Source: Cyclospora cayetanensis
Taxonomy: Eukaryota > Apicomplexa > Conoidasida > Eucoccidiorida > Eimeriidae
Direction of reading: 5' to 3'
Assembly: GCF_002999335.1 (NCBI RefSeq)
Contig: NW_020312102.1
Location: 1-64,000, forward strand
Length of the DNA: 64,000 nt
Shown here: piece after piece, positions 36,337 to 48,053 of the stretch
Layout of the letters: the number at the start of each line of letters is the position of its first letter
Numbering within the stretch: position 1 is the stretch's first letter
Position numbers and translations under genes: made by a program
Notes under the pieces: generated by a model
The model's input: the letters and a program-made list of their open reading frames with translations, nothing else
Told to the model about the DNA's origin: nothing
The model's database searches: none

Positions 36337-39177
36337 ATGGCAGCCATATGCGCCGCTAGGCCCCACCTGGCGGGGGCAACTCTTCTTCTAGCCTTCTGGA
36401 GGTCCCTCTATCCGTGCCTCATTGCAGCTGCTACTCCCCTTTCTCCTTTCTCATGGCGCGCTTCAAGGCGTGCACCTGTCGATACGTCGCTTGCAACGGG
36501 GGGCTCCTTGTTGGAGGGGGGAACTCTGTTCGATTTTCGCTGTTTCTCGAGGCGTCGTTTGTTTCACAAGAGAGTTCCATTGTTTCTGCGATGGGGTGGC
36601 AAGTGCAGCACGATGCCGTCTCAACGCCTTGCCTCAAAATGTGAGGTACGAGCCGACACAGTTTCCTGCTTCTCTACGTGTTTCTCGTCGTGGCTGCAGC
36701 CATCTGTACTCTCGTGAGCTGTTATGTGGCCCTAAATGCGCGCCTGACACCGGAAGCCTTCATGTCAATGCCGTCTCAGCGCTTGCTGGCCGCAGATCTG
36801 AACAAAGGCGCTTGTGGAGGCGATGCGGATGCAGGCAACCTTTCCACCGGCGTAAGCACACTCAAAGGCACTAGCGGCACGAGTTCACTAACAGGGAAGG
36901 CAGCAGCAGCAGCAGCAGCACAGCTAGCAGAGACGGCAGCAGCCCTTGCCACGCCTGTATCAGAGATGGCACCTCCTCTGGATGCTGCAGCGCAGCAGCA
37001 GCAGTTGCTGCACTTATCATGGGAAGATACTTCGGAGTCAACCAACGAGGAAAGATGGGAAATCGCTCAAGCAAAGCGCACGATCACTCGTGTACCTTCC
37101 GCCATTGACGGGATTGAGAAGGCCTTAGACAATACAAGTGCTTGGCCAACGTACGAGCAAAACTGCCGTATTCCGGCAGCTCTTAGCGGTTGCCCCTGCT
37201 CTGGCGCTCCTGAAAAAATGTTAGGGATGCAGTGGCTTGCCATCTCGAGTGGCAAGAACGCTTTCCAGAGCACAAAGCACATCAACAAAGCAATTCGAAG
37301 GCTCTCAAGCGCGTCAGCAGAAGCAAGGAGCAAATGCCTCTCCAGATGCTGTTGCAGATATTTAGGGCCGAAACACATTCGCTTGTCATCATGCCTGCTG
37401 CTGCAGCTGCGCTTGCGGCAGCCAGACATACCAACGCAAAAGGGCTAGGGGCTCAAGCGCCAGCCACTGAGGAAGAGGCTCTGCGCATCTTTGCCTTAGT
37501 GACTAGACAAACGAAAGCACTGACCGCCCTCGAACTAAGCCTCTCCCAAATATGCAGCCAAGGAACTACCACGGGAAGACTTTCAAGAACAATCAGGCGG
37601 AAGCTGCAGAAGCAGCAAACTGCAGCAAAGCGGGCTCTGGTACGGGCAGGAGATCTCGCTTTGGTCTCGAAGGCGCAAGGATGGCTCCTACTGCAGCATC
37701 CACGAAGGCAGCCTAACAAAGCTGCACGAAGGAGTTGAAGCAGCTGCTGCTACTGCTTCATGTATGAGTGCCGATGCTGTTGCTGCGGAAGGTGCAGACG
37801 CTGGTGCAGCAGAAGGTGGAGGCACTGCTGCGACAGAAGGTGCAGGCGCTGCAGCGGCAGACACTTACAGAGAGCGCGGGAAAATTTCGTTTGCGTTTAT
37901 TCTCTTCTTTGGGGAAGGTATCGGCAGGGCCGCAAGTCTAGGTGAAACGTCTTTTACAAGAGGGAAGGGCCTTAATTGCCGACGGAGAGGCAACGGTGCT
38001 TGTTGAGCCTTTAACGGTTCCCCAAAAAGTGGCCTGGTTATGTAAAGAAGCACATGACGCACTAAAGAAATACGTTGGAGCACTAGAAGAGAAAAGGAAG
38101 AAGCAGGGATATCAAGCTGCTGCTGCCACTGCAGCGTGTCAGGCAGCTCGAGTCAATCTGGTTGCTGCAAGAGCAGAGGTACGGCAGAGTTCTGCGGGCT
38201 TCGAGGATCTAAAGAAGCTACAGGAGCATTTTGACGCAGCAGAAGCAGCAGGACTTGCCTCGCTAATCCCGCAGACCGTACGAACGCAGCTTCAACAGAT
38301 AGTTTCTCAAGTATCTGAGGTGGCGAGAGCGTTAGCTATCCGAGTTGCCAAAGTGTGGACTCAAAGCCTTGATGAGGCAATCGGTGCCGAAGCAGGCGCT
38401 CTGCCATCGACGGCTTCAGGCGTACATAGCTCGGTGTCGCAAGTGCCTACTCTAGGTTCCTCTTCCTCTCCAGGGTCGATTCCTGTAGGGCTTCCTGGAG
38501 CGGTGCCATCATCTGTACCTACGAGTGCGCTTGACATGGCATTGAATTATCTTTTCGCTTCTTTAAGGTCCAGAAGCGGCTGCAGAGCAAGCCGGAGACA
38601 TGGCATGCCAGACCGCCCCACTAGTTCAAAGGCCTCTTCCCCAGGTCCCGTTGTTCCCTGAGAGCGTCGAAACAGCACAAGCCTTGGATGTGCAGGCTTC
38701 GATTGAAGCTGCTGCGCAAGTCTGGGTGCCTGTAAAGGCACTTGCTGGAGAGAGCGTCGAAGTACTGTCATTTGAATACAGCTTATTTCAGCCAAAGCCT
38801 TGGGGAGCTCGTAGTTGGCACTCCTCAGTGTGGGCACGGCTTTTGTTTCTTCCGAGGAAGTGCTTTCTCAGTACATGGAATGCGAATCTAATAAGCGGTC
38901 TAACGCAGAATTTCAAAGGCGCACAAGTAGGACCTGTATGCTGGGGCGGCAGCAGCAGCATTGCGCGACCGGACACGCTGGGCTGCGAGTATGCCAACAG
39001 GAAGTCCTCTGGATTTACCATTCGATTGTTTCACGGTTGTTTAGTACAGTTACTCGCGGAGTATCTGAAGTCGTGCGCTGCGAGTTCACAAGACGCATTC
39101 CAGGGGGCGTCGCACGTGAATGCGTCCAAGGTCTCCTATTCAAGGCACTTGTTCCCCTAGACGATAAGGGGAAGTAA
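36337..39177 (+). pseudogene. Ala-rich helical protein locus, possibly a broken or intron-rich gene
   Basis: An ATG at 36,337 opens an Ala/Leu-rich N-terminus. A second hydrophobic stretch VFLVVAAAICTLVSCYVALN is read near 36,678 without its own ATG. Beyond it, helical Ala/Gln-rich sequence runs to about 39,177 but moves between frames: one frame to 37,448, another at about 37,290-37,735, a third with a TAG at about 37,940 and resuming as VKRLLQEGRALIADGEATVL to 38,661, then another after a TTCTTTAAG acceptor-like site at about 38,565. Three perfect-length 24-bp units at 37,789-37,860 encode KVQTLVQQ, KVEALLRQ and KVQALQRQ. The motif RVAKVWTQSLDEAIG and the later EAAAQVWVPVKAL resemble AAKVWQSLYDIFG of the 5.2-7.25 kb locus. 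No known domain was recognised. It may be a secreted lineage-specific family member or its remnant. Confidence 0.4.
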
Positions 39178-41866
39178 GACCGAGAGAAGCTCCTGCGCAT
39201 CTCGAGGTGAGCCGAGAGCAGCCACAGTCGATGTGGCAACAGCAGAGGCTGGTGGTACTGCTTTTGTGTCGCTGTGTGCGCTTATGGCCTTTGCACCTTG
39301 AAACAAAGTCAAAGCACAGTCCGCCTGGGGGTCTTTCTCCCGGTGGTATGGCGCATTGAAGCTGCCCGATGGTCCATTGCGTTGAGCGCAGCCGTATGGG
39401 AGTATACTCCCCCTCTTGATTATTACTTTGATGTCAGGCTGTAGCCAGACTGTGCACCTCCACGCCGCTTAGTCCTTGGTGTGCTCTGTGCTTTTTCAAG
39501 TCGCACATATAAAGCTTTGGTCGTTGCCTGTGTGTGTGTGTGTGCTATTGCACAAGCTGAGAAATTGGCTGAAAGCGATGCCCGAAAAGGTTCTTGGCAT
39601 TTTATGGTCTGTTCAGTATTGACCTCGGCAGTTCGTTTTCTGGTCCTGAAACCAAGGTTTCATACTTCCCCTCATCCGTTGAAACTGTCTGCCGAAGACT
39701 ATCGCGCCTGCACTCGATGGGCTCTATCCAGGGGTTGACCTCACGAGGAATGCTGTTCCGCCCTAGGCAACAAATGGGCTGCCTTCTAAACTTGCGCGTT
39801 AGATGCCTTTCCACTCGCCAGTACGCATGTTCCGCTCACGCGGATTTTGAAGTGAGCACCTGAGAGCTGCCAGTACGGTTGTCGCTATGTTCCTCGTGGT
39901 CGAAGGAGTCTAGCAGGCCCTAGTGGCTTTGCAAAGGTTCCTGGTTCCACTTGAGATCGACTCATGCCCGTCTTCTAGTAGTCTGAGTGCCATGAATGAG
40001 GACTTACTGAGTCGTAGCATAACATTTCGCTTTTCTCCTTGGAAGTGGCCACTGCTGGCCGTTTGGCTCGCCCTCGCCTCGCGGCGCGTCCAACCAGATC
40101 GCCAAAACCCCTAGGAGAGATAGCCGAGCTCCCTTATCGAGTTAAAACTCCACTAGGTATATTAAGTGTCAATTCACAAGTAAGCTACTACTTGATTTAG
40201 CTGTGCTCTATGCTATTTTTGCAGAGTACGGTTACCCCAGTAGGGCAAAACTAAACTTGCCAGGAGCAGATGCGATATGCAACAGGGTGTAACACTCCAT
40301 CTAGGGTATCAGCAGCAATGCAATTAGCTTTAGACCGAGCATAGGCTCAAAGAAAAGTTATTTCTTAGAGAAAAATTTTTACCTTTGGCTGTCTGAGCCC
40401 CATAGTTCCGACACAAGCGCGAAGGGACAGCTGATTTGTGGGTTGCTGCACCTTCCGACCACTCAACGAATTAACAGCTAGTTGCCGAGAGCGTCGAGCA
40501 CACACGCACACAACATCGCATCCATTTGTATCAAGTGAACAGTCCTCTCAACAAATGAGGTATGCAAACAAGCCAATTAGTCAACTTTCTACAGATTCTT
40601 ACTTGAACATAACTAGTGTAATAAAAATGGTTTTAATGCGGCTTAACCCGCCAGGTCTTCCCCCTCATCGCAAAACACACGCCTCCGCGTGACGTATTTC
40701 CACCAGATACAAGCTCTGCGCGAGACAGTGAAAGAGTTTTCGCCTGATCGCCACTACCAGGCTGCCTTGAATACAACGAGCACTGCAAATGAGAAAAGGA
40801 AAGTGTGCATCAACTGATAAGGTGAAATACGTGGAAACAAAAGGCACACACGCTACTCAAATTCGAACAGTAGACAGAAGCCAACATGGCCGTCGGGCCG
40901 CTGAAGTGCGTGAACCTCCTGCTACGAGAACACAGAGGACCAGAAATAGCGTAAAGACAATCAAAATACGGACTGGCCCAGCAGCGCGTCAGCGCCTCAT
41001 AGAGCAGTGTCTGTCTGCATGAAAATAGACCCCGTGCATGTAGCACATTGTGTGTCAAAGCACTTAAGTGGCATAAGTAAGACTGTAGGATACCAGACCT
41101 GAGAGTGACTTAGCGAGAACATGTCTTTAAGTGCTAGCGCATAGATATGGGTGTAGTGAACACCTCAACACACGTAACCGGGCTTCCCCAGACCAGCTGA
41201 GCAACCGTGGAAGCTATTCCCCTATAGCGTTAAACCCACCGTGGCCTCAAAGAACATGATCACATGCTTTATGCAAACGACGCCGATGAGTGAAGTCTGA
41301 ATGTACAGGTGAGGGAGTCCTCCCTCACGCCGCTTTGCACCAGAGCAGGCCATCCTCAACGCCCTTCAAGATATAGCGGTAGTAGCGGAAGGAGGGTGCC
41401 AAAAGCAGAAAATCCATGCACTCTTTGAGGCAGAAGGGGAAGCAAACAGACAAGAGCGATTGTGCTACTCACCAGTGAGTTACTGGGACGCTGCGAGAGA
41501 GCGCTGGCGAACACGTTGGTGAAACCCTCAATATATTAAGCACTAAAGCCGTAATGCAGGATGCGTCCTAGCCAACGATAAACTTTAGGATTTAAAAATT
41601 CCTAGAACACCTTTTGTTAGTTTTGATAATATTGGTGGTCGGTCAGAGCAGTAAAACCACACTTGTATAATTAGTGCCGGCATTTCTTTGAAGCCCGACC
41701 AGACTGCTTACTTCCTTTTCTCACACGGTTTGCCATCGTTCGAATTGGGTGATGCGATGAGAATAGGAAGCAATAATTTGGTGTTTTGAAGAATCTGGAG
41801 GGTGTTGGGAGGGCATAGCACCCAACACTATGTCAAACATTTGCTGATAGCAAGAAATGGCCCTCA
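39178..41866. other. Feature-poor region, no gene recognised
   Basis: Only short unsupported ORFs. A TG run lies at about 39,525-39,545 and a third dispersed repeat copy at 40,690-40,840 (minus strand). RNase H and integrase of the neighbouring retroelement would be expected in 40-41.9 kb on the minus strand, but neither was recognised. Confidence 0.45.
40690..40840 (-). repeat. Dispersed repeat, copy 3
   Basis: Its reverse complement carries TTATCAGTTGATGCACACTT, TTTTCTCATTTGCAGTGCTC and GTGGCGATCAGGCGAAAACT. These parallel the copy at 3240-3440 in the same order. It is in the opposite orientation to the other two copies. Confidence 0.45.
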
Positions 41867-43199
41867 TTAACGGGCAGCGCATGTACCGGGAAAACTACGA
41901 GGCGGCTTTAACAACTTCCTTGTTGTTGTACTAGCCTTCTCTGGCCAAGTGGCAGACTGCGATCCCCTAAGCAGATCAGTTAAGGGAGCACAGATCCGAA
42001 CAATTTCAGGAATGAAATCTTGGTAATACAATATAAGCCCATACAGCTTCCCCACCTCCTTGCGGGTTTGCGAAAACAGGTGCCACACCTTCAGTGATGT
42101 AACCTTTTACCTGGTCCTGTTCGACTTGTAAAGATGAAGCATGAGATCTCAGAAGCACAACTTTCCTTGTAAGCAAAACGCTTGTGCGCGGTCACATGCC
42201 ACTCCTTGATCCGCAACAGCTGATGCACAAGTCGTAGGCGCTCGCAGGGCTCCCGATTACCTCGGCTGAACACCAAGGCGTCGTCCATGTAAATAGCCAT
42301 GCACTTCTCCTTACTTGGCTCATAAAAACTTGACTAATTTGCCGAAGTAGCCCACCTGAGACTTTAACCGATCCAAGCGCCATTTAGGTATACTCCGGCC
42401 TGTGAGTGCGAGCGAGGAACGCCGTATTCTTTTGTGATCAGGGTGCTGTAAGTAAGATTCTAGGATGTCAAATGCCGAGTAGACTGCTGGGCCGTGTATT
42501 TTGCCATGCGATCCACCATTACAACAATATAAGTTATTTAGAACTTCTGTTTCGAAGTAATATCTCTGAGGCTTGAAGTTAGCGCACATGCGCCACCGTG
42601 CGTCTGTTTCTATGCACCAACACCAGGACATGCCCAAGTGCACTGATCATTTCATGCACTTTGCCATTTTCCAACGGATTACCCGCATGCTGTGCAACCT
42701 CCTCCTCATGCTGTGCGGCCTTCCGATACAGCGTAACAAAGCTTGGACCCAATAAGGCGAATAGCTCAACATGGTGCGTCCGACTCTACTCTCCTCACCT
42801 TAGATGGAATGAGCGTTGTTTAAGAAAACAAAGAGACGCGTCTACCTAGCACTTCCTGGAACAATAACCTCTACGATCAGCTGTGATTGCATGAGTTCTA
42901 TTGGGTCTACCATGGCACTCGTGCGATTACGCCATTGTCCATGAGTCCAGCATAGACGCCGCAGGTCAATCTTATGTGATCTATTCCGATTTGAAATGAC
43001 ATTATAACTACCAAAGCCTTGCCGATCCTTGCGCTCTGCAACCCCTCAGCAAACGAAAGTCCAAGGGATTGCGCTCCCGAGGGAACAAAAGGCAGATATA
43101 AAATTTCCGCCGTCTCCTTGGATAACAGATCCACTTAACATTCAGTGTTGAGCCATGTAAGCAATTCTGGACCACGAATCTAAACTTATACCAGGGCAT
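41867..43199 (-). mobile_element. Degenerate Ty3/gypsy-type retrotransposon (reverse transcriptase remnants)
   Basis: Minus-strand fragments, in order of decreasing coordinate, match the reverse transcriptase of Ty3/gypsy elements. About 42,640-42,500 reads RWRMCANFKPQRYYFETEVL (family: WRMCVDYRALN), and about 42,490 reads VYSAFDILESYLQHPD (family: SKLDLRSGYHQI). At 42,300-42,095 is AIYMDDALVFSRG with the catalytic YxDD, and at 42,050-41,900 is LYGLILYYQDFIPEIVRICA followed by PLTDLLRG (the connection segment). The pieces are in different frames with stops between them, so the element is inactive. Gag, protease, RNase H, integrase and terminal repeats were not recognised. The 42,907-43,199 part is included only as a possible upstream polyprotein remnant. 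Confidence 0.85.
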
Positions 43200-46100
43200 A
43201 ATTGGTACACGGTAGATTTCCAGCTACGGCCTTATCCTGATCCTATGAGCACGACTCAATGGGTTCCATGGCAGATCTTTGCATCACGACGTACTCTTAG
43301 GTATGCCATGGGGGATGCAATGGAAGACGCGCATGTGGCCACACCTGCGTGCTGTGGACCTTGATGTGCCGAAAACCGCTACGAAAAAGCATCATTATTT
43401 TTCGCTTACTGCAGCATAGCCTGTTTGCAGGTGTTTTGCTTTCTCGATGCACTGTCGTTGCTTGCCAACCAGCCTGCTTCCTCTAGGCCGAGTCCCATTG
43501 CTTAGGTTCGTGGGCGGTTTGCATGCGTCTGCTGCATTTCCGACCCAATACCCCACAATGGGCGCAGGTGCATTGTTGAGAATTTATCCGGGGTTGTCTA
43601 AAGGCGTAGGAAACCTCCGCTTTCTTCTCTCGTCCAACTTAGACTGTAGGCTGGGTTCTAGAAGCACAGGTTTTAGAAGCTATTTTGGCCGTTCTTTTCA
43701 AGCAAAGACCCAGGAGCTACTCTCATTTGCTCTTCGAGCGTCAATCACTCCATCATTTGCGGGAGCTCCACTGACCAGTTGTTGAAGAGCTGAGTGGCTG
43801 CCCATTCTGCGACTACCTGGAGTGACACTTCTGGTAAATGTATGCTGGTGCAAGCTCGATTCTCGAAAAACTTGCTTTTGAGCTCATCTCGGCATAAAAG
43901 GATGACTCAGGCCTTGTATGGAATCTTGAGCTGCAGATATTCCTCTAGGTAGACATATTCCTTTGCATGCACAGAACCAACATCGAAACTGCTCCTTCCT
44001 CCAACAGACCTGATGCAAGAACTTTTGCTTTGATTTCCATCGGAGATAAAAGGCGAAGCACATATTCAACCAGCTGATAAACTCGTAAAATTATTGCTTA
44101 TCCTGAAGGCCGTCATACTTTTATGAAAACCTCAACATCATCGGCTCATCATGAGCATTTCGTCAGCTGAAGGCTCATGCTCAATAGGAAGTTGAGGATC
44201 GTCTTTAATTTAAGGCTAAGACGGTCTCCCTTGATAAAACCCTTAGCGGAGCGCCGCGTTGAATGCAGAGGTGCAGTTCTTTGAGAATACAGTCACCCTT
44301 CAACGCGCACCCTCAGGCATGAATATGAAGACACTTTGCTCCCACATCATTGCAATCTCAATAGAATGTACGTGGGTTTTTCTGAGTTTTTCCTTTTGTT
44401 CGCTCTGGTTCGTCAAGGATCCGACGTAAGGGAAAAGGTCGGCAAGGATTTACATGGGTGTTGAACCTTTAAAACACTCCAAACACTCGGATGTAGTTGC
44501 ACATGGGATTAAGCGCACATGGACATAATATTGCGTCTCCTAGTATTGAGCGAACAGCATTGTGCTTTATTTTAGAGATGAACGGACAGAATATATAGTC
44601 AGTCTTTACTATTTCTTAATCAGAAACACTCCTGTAGAAGCAAGTGCCATATGTGTACCTTGGCCTCCTACAGGACTGGTATTTCCTTGCATTCTTTATT
44701 CTAACAGCCTGAGAAAGTCTCTCACTAGCAGGCGTATCGAACTGAAGTAAATTTTCATTGGTTTCAGCGTGACTGTACCACCCTATGACTTTTGGGGAAG
44801 AATACCCTTCTCCCGCAGAAGCGCTACATGGGCTATTTATCTGAAGATGCCATCTCGCTCGTTCCCTCTCTCTCTCTCTCGCTTTCTCTCGCCATCGTTT
44901 GCAGGCCCTGCAGCCATGAAGTACCGCAATTTCAGAGCACAGCGCTATTGAGCCGAAGTCAGGAGTTCGGCAGCTAGCCTGTCCACTTGCTGGCTCATGC
45001 TACACTCCTAGGCTTGCAATTCCATCAGCACGAGGTGTAGACTTAAAAGCGCAGGCGATGCGGAAGCGCAAAAATATGGCACCTCGCATTACAGTTCCAC
45101 TTGAAAGAAGGTCTAGCATGCAATACTTTAAGCGGTTTTCTTGTATCGATACCGGCTTCTCTCTAGGGGCCCCCCAAAGACAACCCGCGGGTCAGTGGGG
45201 GCCCTACCATGTTTTTTATGCCGGCGATTTCCATGTGTTCTTCTTTGCTCTCTTCAGTTTTTATTTTTCCATTCATCTCAAAATTACCCAACGTCAGGCT
45301 CTTTGTGTTGTTTTCGGTCTTGGCGGATGGGGCGGTTTTGCTCCTTCCTGCGTTATGTGTTCATCTTGGAGAGGGGGCAACCAAATGTAAGATGACGACC
45401 CTAATTTTCATATCTACGCGGCAACTCATACACCTTTAGCAGACACAGTGCATGCCACACTTTCCCAGTAGCTGTAAGGGTGTTCTCAAGAGGTTGCCGC
45501 CTACAGGCGAAACGGCGCAAAACGCAGAAGGCAAGGGCTGCAGAAGCTTAAGGGGCTCCTCATGGTGTTCCCCTAGTTAATGAGTTCGGCATCTTCATGA
45601 GGCTGTACTGTTATTCTAGCAGACATTTCATTTGCAACACAAGCAGGAGGCCCCTGGGCCCCCATCGCGCCTCGTAGATAGAGAGTAGTCATCTTGAACG
45701 CCTCTCCGTTATCTCCTCTTTGGAAAAACCTCCACGAGGCTGCCTCTCAGTCTGGTCGTCTCCTATTTGGGTGGCCGTAAAGGAGCTGCGCATTCAGCGT
45801 GTGCCTTTGAGGCTTGCGTTATGCAGAAGCCTTTTGTTCGAGCGATGTGCGCGTAATGCAGTACCTTCAGCTGGATAGCGTAATATTTGGTTTGTGTTGT
45901 TTTGCGTGGGCTGGCTTTGGTTTCTCAGGTACTTCAGCTCTCTTTGATGGCCTCCTCCACTGTTTACTTCTTCTACTTGTGGGGAAGCACAGGTGTTCAT
46001 CCTTTCCGCATGGCTCTACACCCGCAGAAGTATCTAATAAAGGAGAAGGAAGAAGAGGATACGCTCGAACGCAGGCTTCGCCGGGAGCTGGGGGAAACAA

Positions 46101-48053
46101 CGTAGGCGGCTGCTACCATTGCTTCTGCCGTTATACTGGTTCTCAGACCTCCCATTGCACACGGTCTGCGCTTTGCTTTTTGTATATATATACATATATC
46201 TGTGTGTATGTGTATGTGTATGTGTGTGACGCAGTTTGAAGGAATGGCGTCGCCTGGGATTCATCACAGACGAGGATTTGGGTGTCCATGATCAGGGTGG
46301 CGCAAAGGGGGCCCCTGAACAGCGGTAAAGAAAGAAGCATTAAAGTCTTTTTATATGGGTTTTTTTGAGCGCTTGAAGCTCTAGCGCGTTGCTCAGGACC
46401 GAGCGCTTCCCATGCGTAGCTTACCATCCGTATAGATGTGTAGGTCCATTTACAGCTCCCTCAAAGGGAGCGGTGGTAACAGTCGTCGAAGCATTAGTAT
46501 GCATGGACCCTCTGTAGGCACCAAGCCCCCCCCTCGTTCGGCTCAAGGCTTTGAAACTTGGGTAGGTAATGCGGTGTACACCTTGAGTACTAGGAACTTC
46601 AACGAATGGATCATTAGGTTCGGCATTTCAACGCTTGGAGCATTCCTCTACGGAATGCCACCCACGAACGACCCCCTCCCTAAAAGCCTCCCTCAACACC
46701 CCCTTGTTAGTATCTTGGTAGGGCGAAGCCCTTTAGCTCCGGACTCACTAACTATAGACTCCATAGAGACTTATGAAGCGTTCTCAGAAGAACGTTATTT
46801 ATACGAAGGGACAAGGAGAGGGGGGCAGAGAGCTACGGTGCAGGGGCCTTGCTGCACCCTCTCAGCAGTCCGAGTGTTCGCAGCTTGTCGATGCACAGGG
46901 TATCCACTCCAAGCATACACGGCGTCGCGTCTTGTTGTACCGAGCTAACGCGTATTATTGTCTGCAACACCATGCATGACCTTAAAACAGTATCGAGCAG
47001 TCAGATCCATAGTTTTCCACGTGTTCTTAGCTGCACGCGTGGGAAACGCGTAGCAGGAAGTGGCCTAATATAGGCAGCTCATCCCGCTGCCCCTCGCGTA
47101 TCTTCTAAAGGCTCCGGAGACCCCACATTCGCAGCCTATCTACGCCTGACCCGCTGGCATTCCTATAATAATACAGCGGCTCGCAGAGGACTCTTTTTTT
47201 GCGAGGCGGCGGGAGGAAAGGGGAAAAGGAGGGAGGCACTGGCCAGCGATGTAATCCATACAGCAACTTCCCGGTGATACATACACAGCTGGTGACCGGC
47301 GCGTAAAAATGCGTTTCTTTATTGCCAACTAGAGGGCCCCCGGATTTCGATGGCGAAGCAGGCCTTTGATTGTGACAGGAAGACAGTCAATTCCGAGGAT
47401 TCAGTTCGGAGAAGCTCCGTATTGACAGCAACACCTGAGAGCTATGTGCCGGCGGAACCCCTAGCTCTGTGAAGCCACCTAAATCCGACGCAAGGGGAAC
47501 CCTCCTAAAGGCTTTGCTTTGCTACTCCAACAGACAAGCGCATGCCTCTTGGATACCAAAGGAGAGAGAAAAGTGCCCCTGGCGAGGAAGAGAGGGAAGG
47601 GCGTCCGAAGGCGTATTGAACCCGCACAGCGAAGCCTGAGCGCTGTCTTGTACCCTTTGTTTTGTGCAGTGAGTAGGTGCCTCCCAAAAGACGCCGCACA
47701 ACAAAATCTGGCTTTGTGCATGTATATGCATGCTCCGTCGCATATTACCTCTACTCACTCTCGGGGAAAGATAACTTTTCCTTGTGCTCGACTGAAAACT
47801 CTCTAAACACGAAATCTCCAAGGCCTCTTTTTGTGTCTGAAAGGCGAGACCGCCGAATCATAGGACTGTAGAAACGGTGCTTCCTAGCTTACGTGTCTCT
47901 CTACCGCACAAAGGAACACCATCACACTGTGTCAGGAGACAGCCCGCAACATGTCTCTCTACCAAGATGTCCATCTTGTCCCCTCAAGCCGCCTCCCACC
48001 ACCACACCCGTAAAAAGATCTAGTCTCCCCGTTTTGAAGCTTGCAGGGTTGCA
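43200..48053. other. Feature-poor to transition region, no gene recognised
   Basis: Downstream flank of POLR3D. It holds a TC repeat at about 44,866-44,892, ATATA/TGTG repeat at about 46,180-46,225 and isolated GGGGCCCC-type motifs at about 45,172 and 46,307, marking the return of feature-rich composition. A 170-codon plus ORF at 46,436-46,948 has no low-complexity sequence and a true ATG, but no recognisable family or supporting features, so it is not called. Confidence 0.4.

Noticed and set aside
46436..46948. 170-codon ORF as a gene or organelle DNA insert
   Set aside because: No recognised domain, codon pattern or mitochondrial gene motif; kept only as a note in the regional entry.
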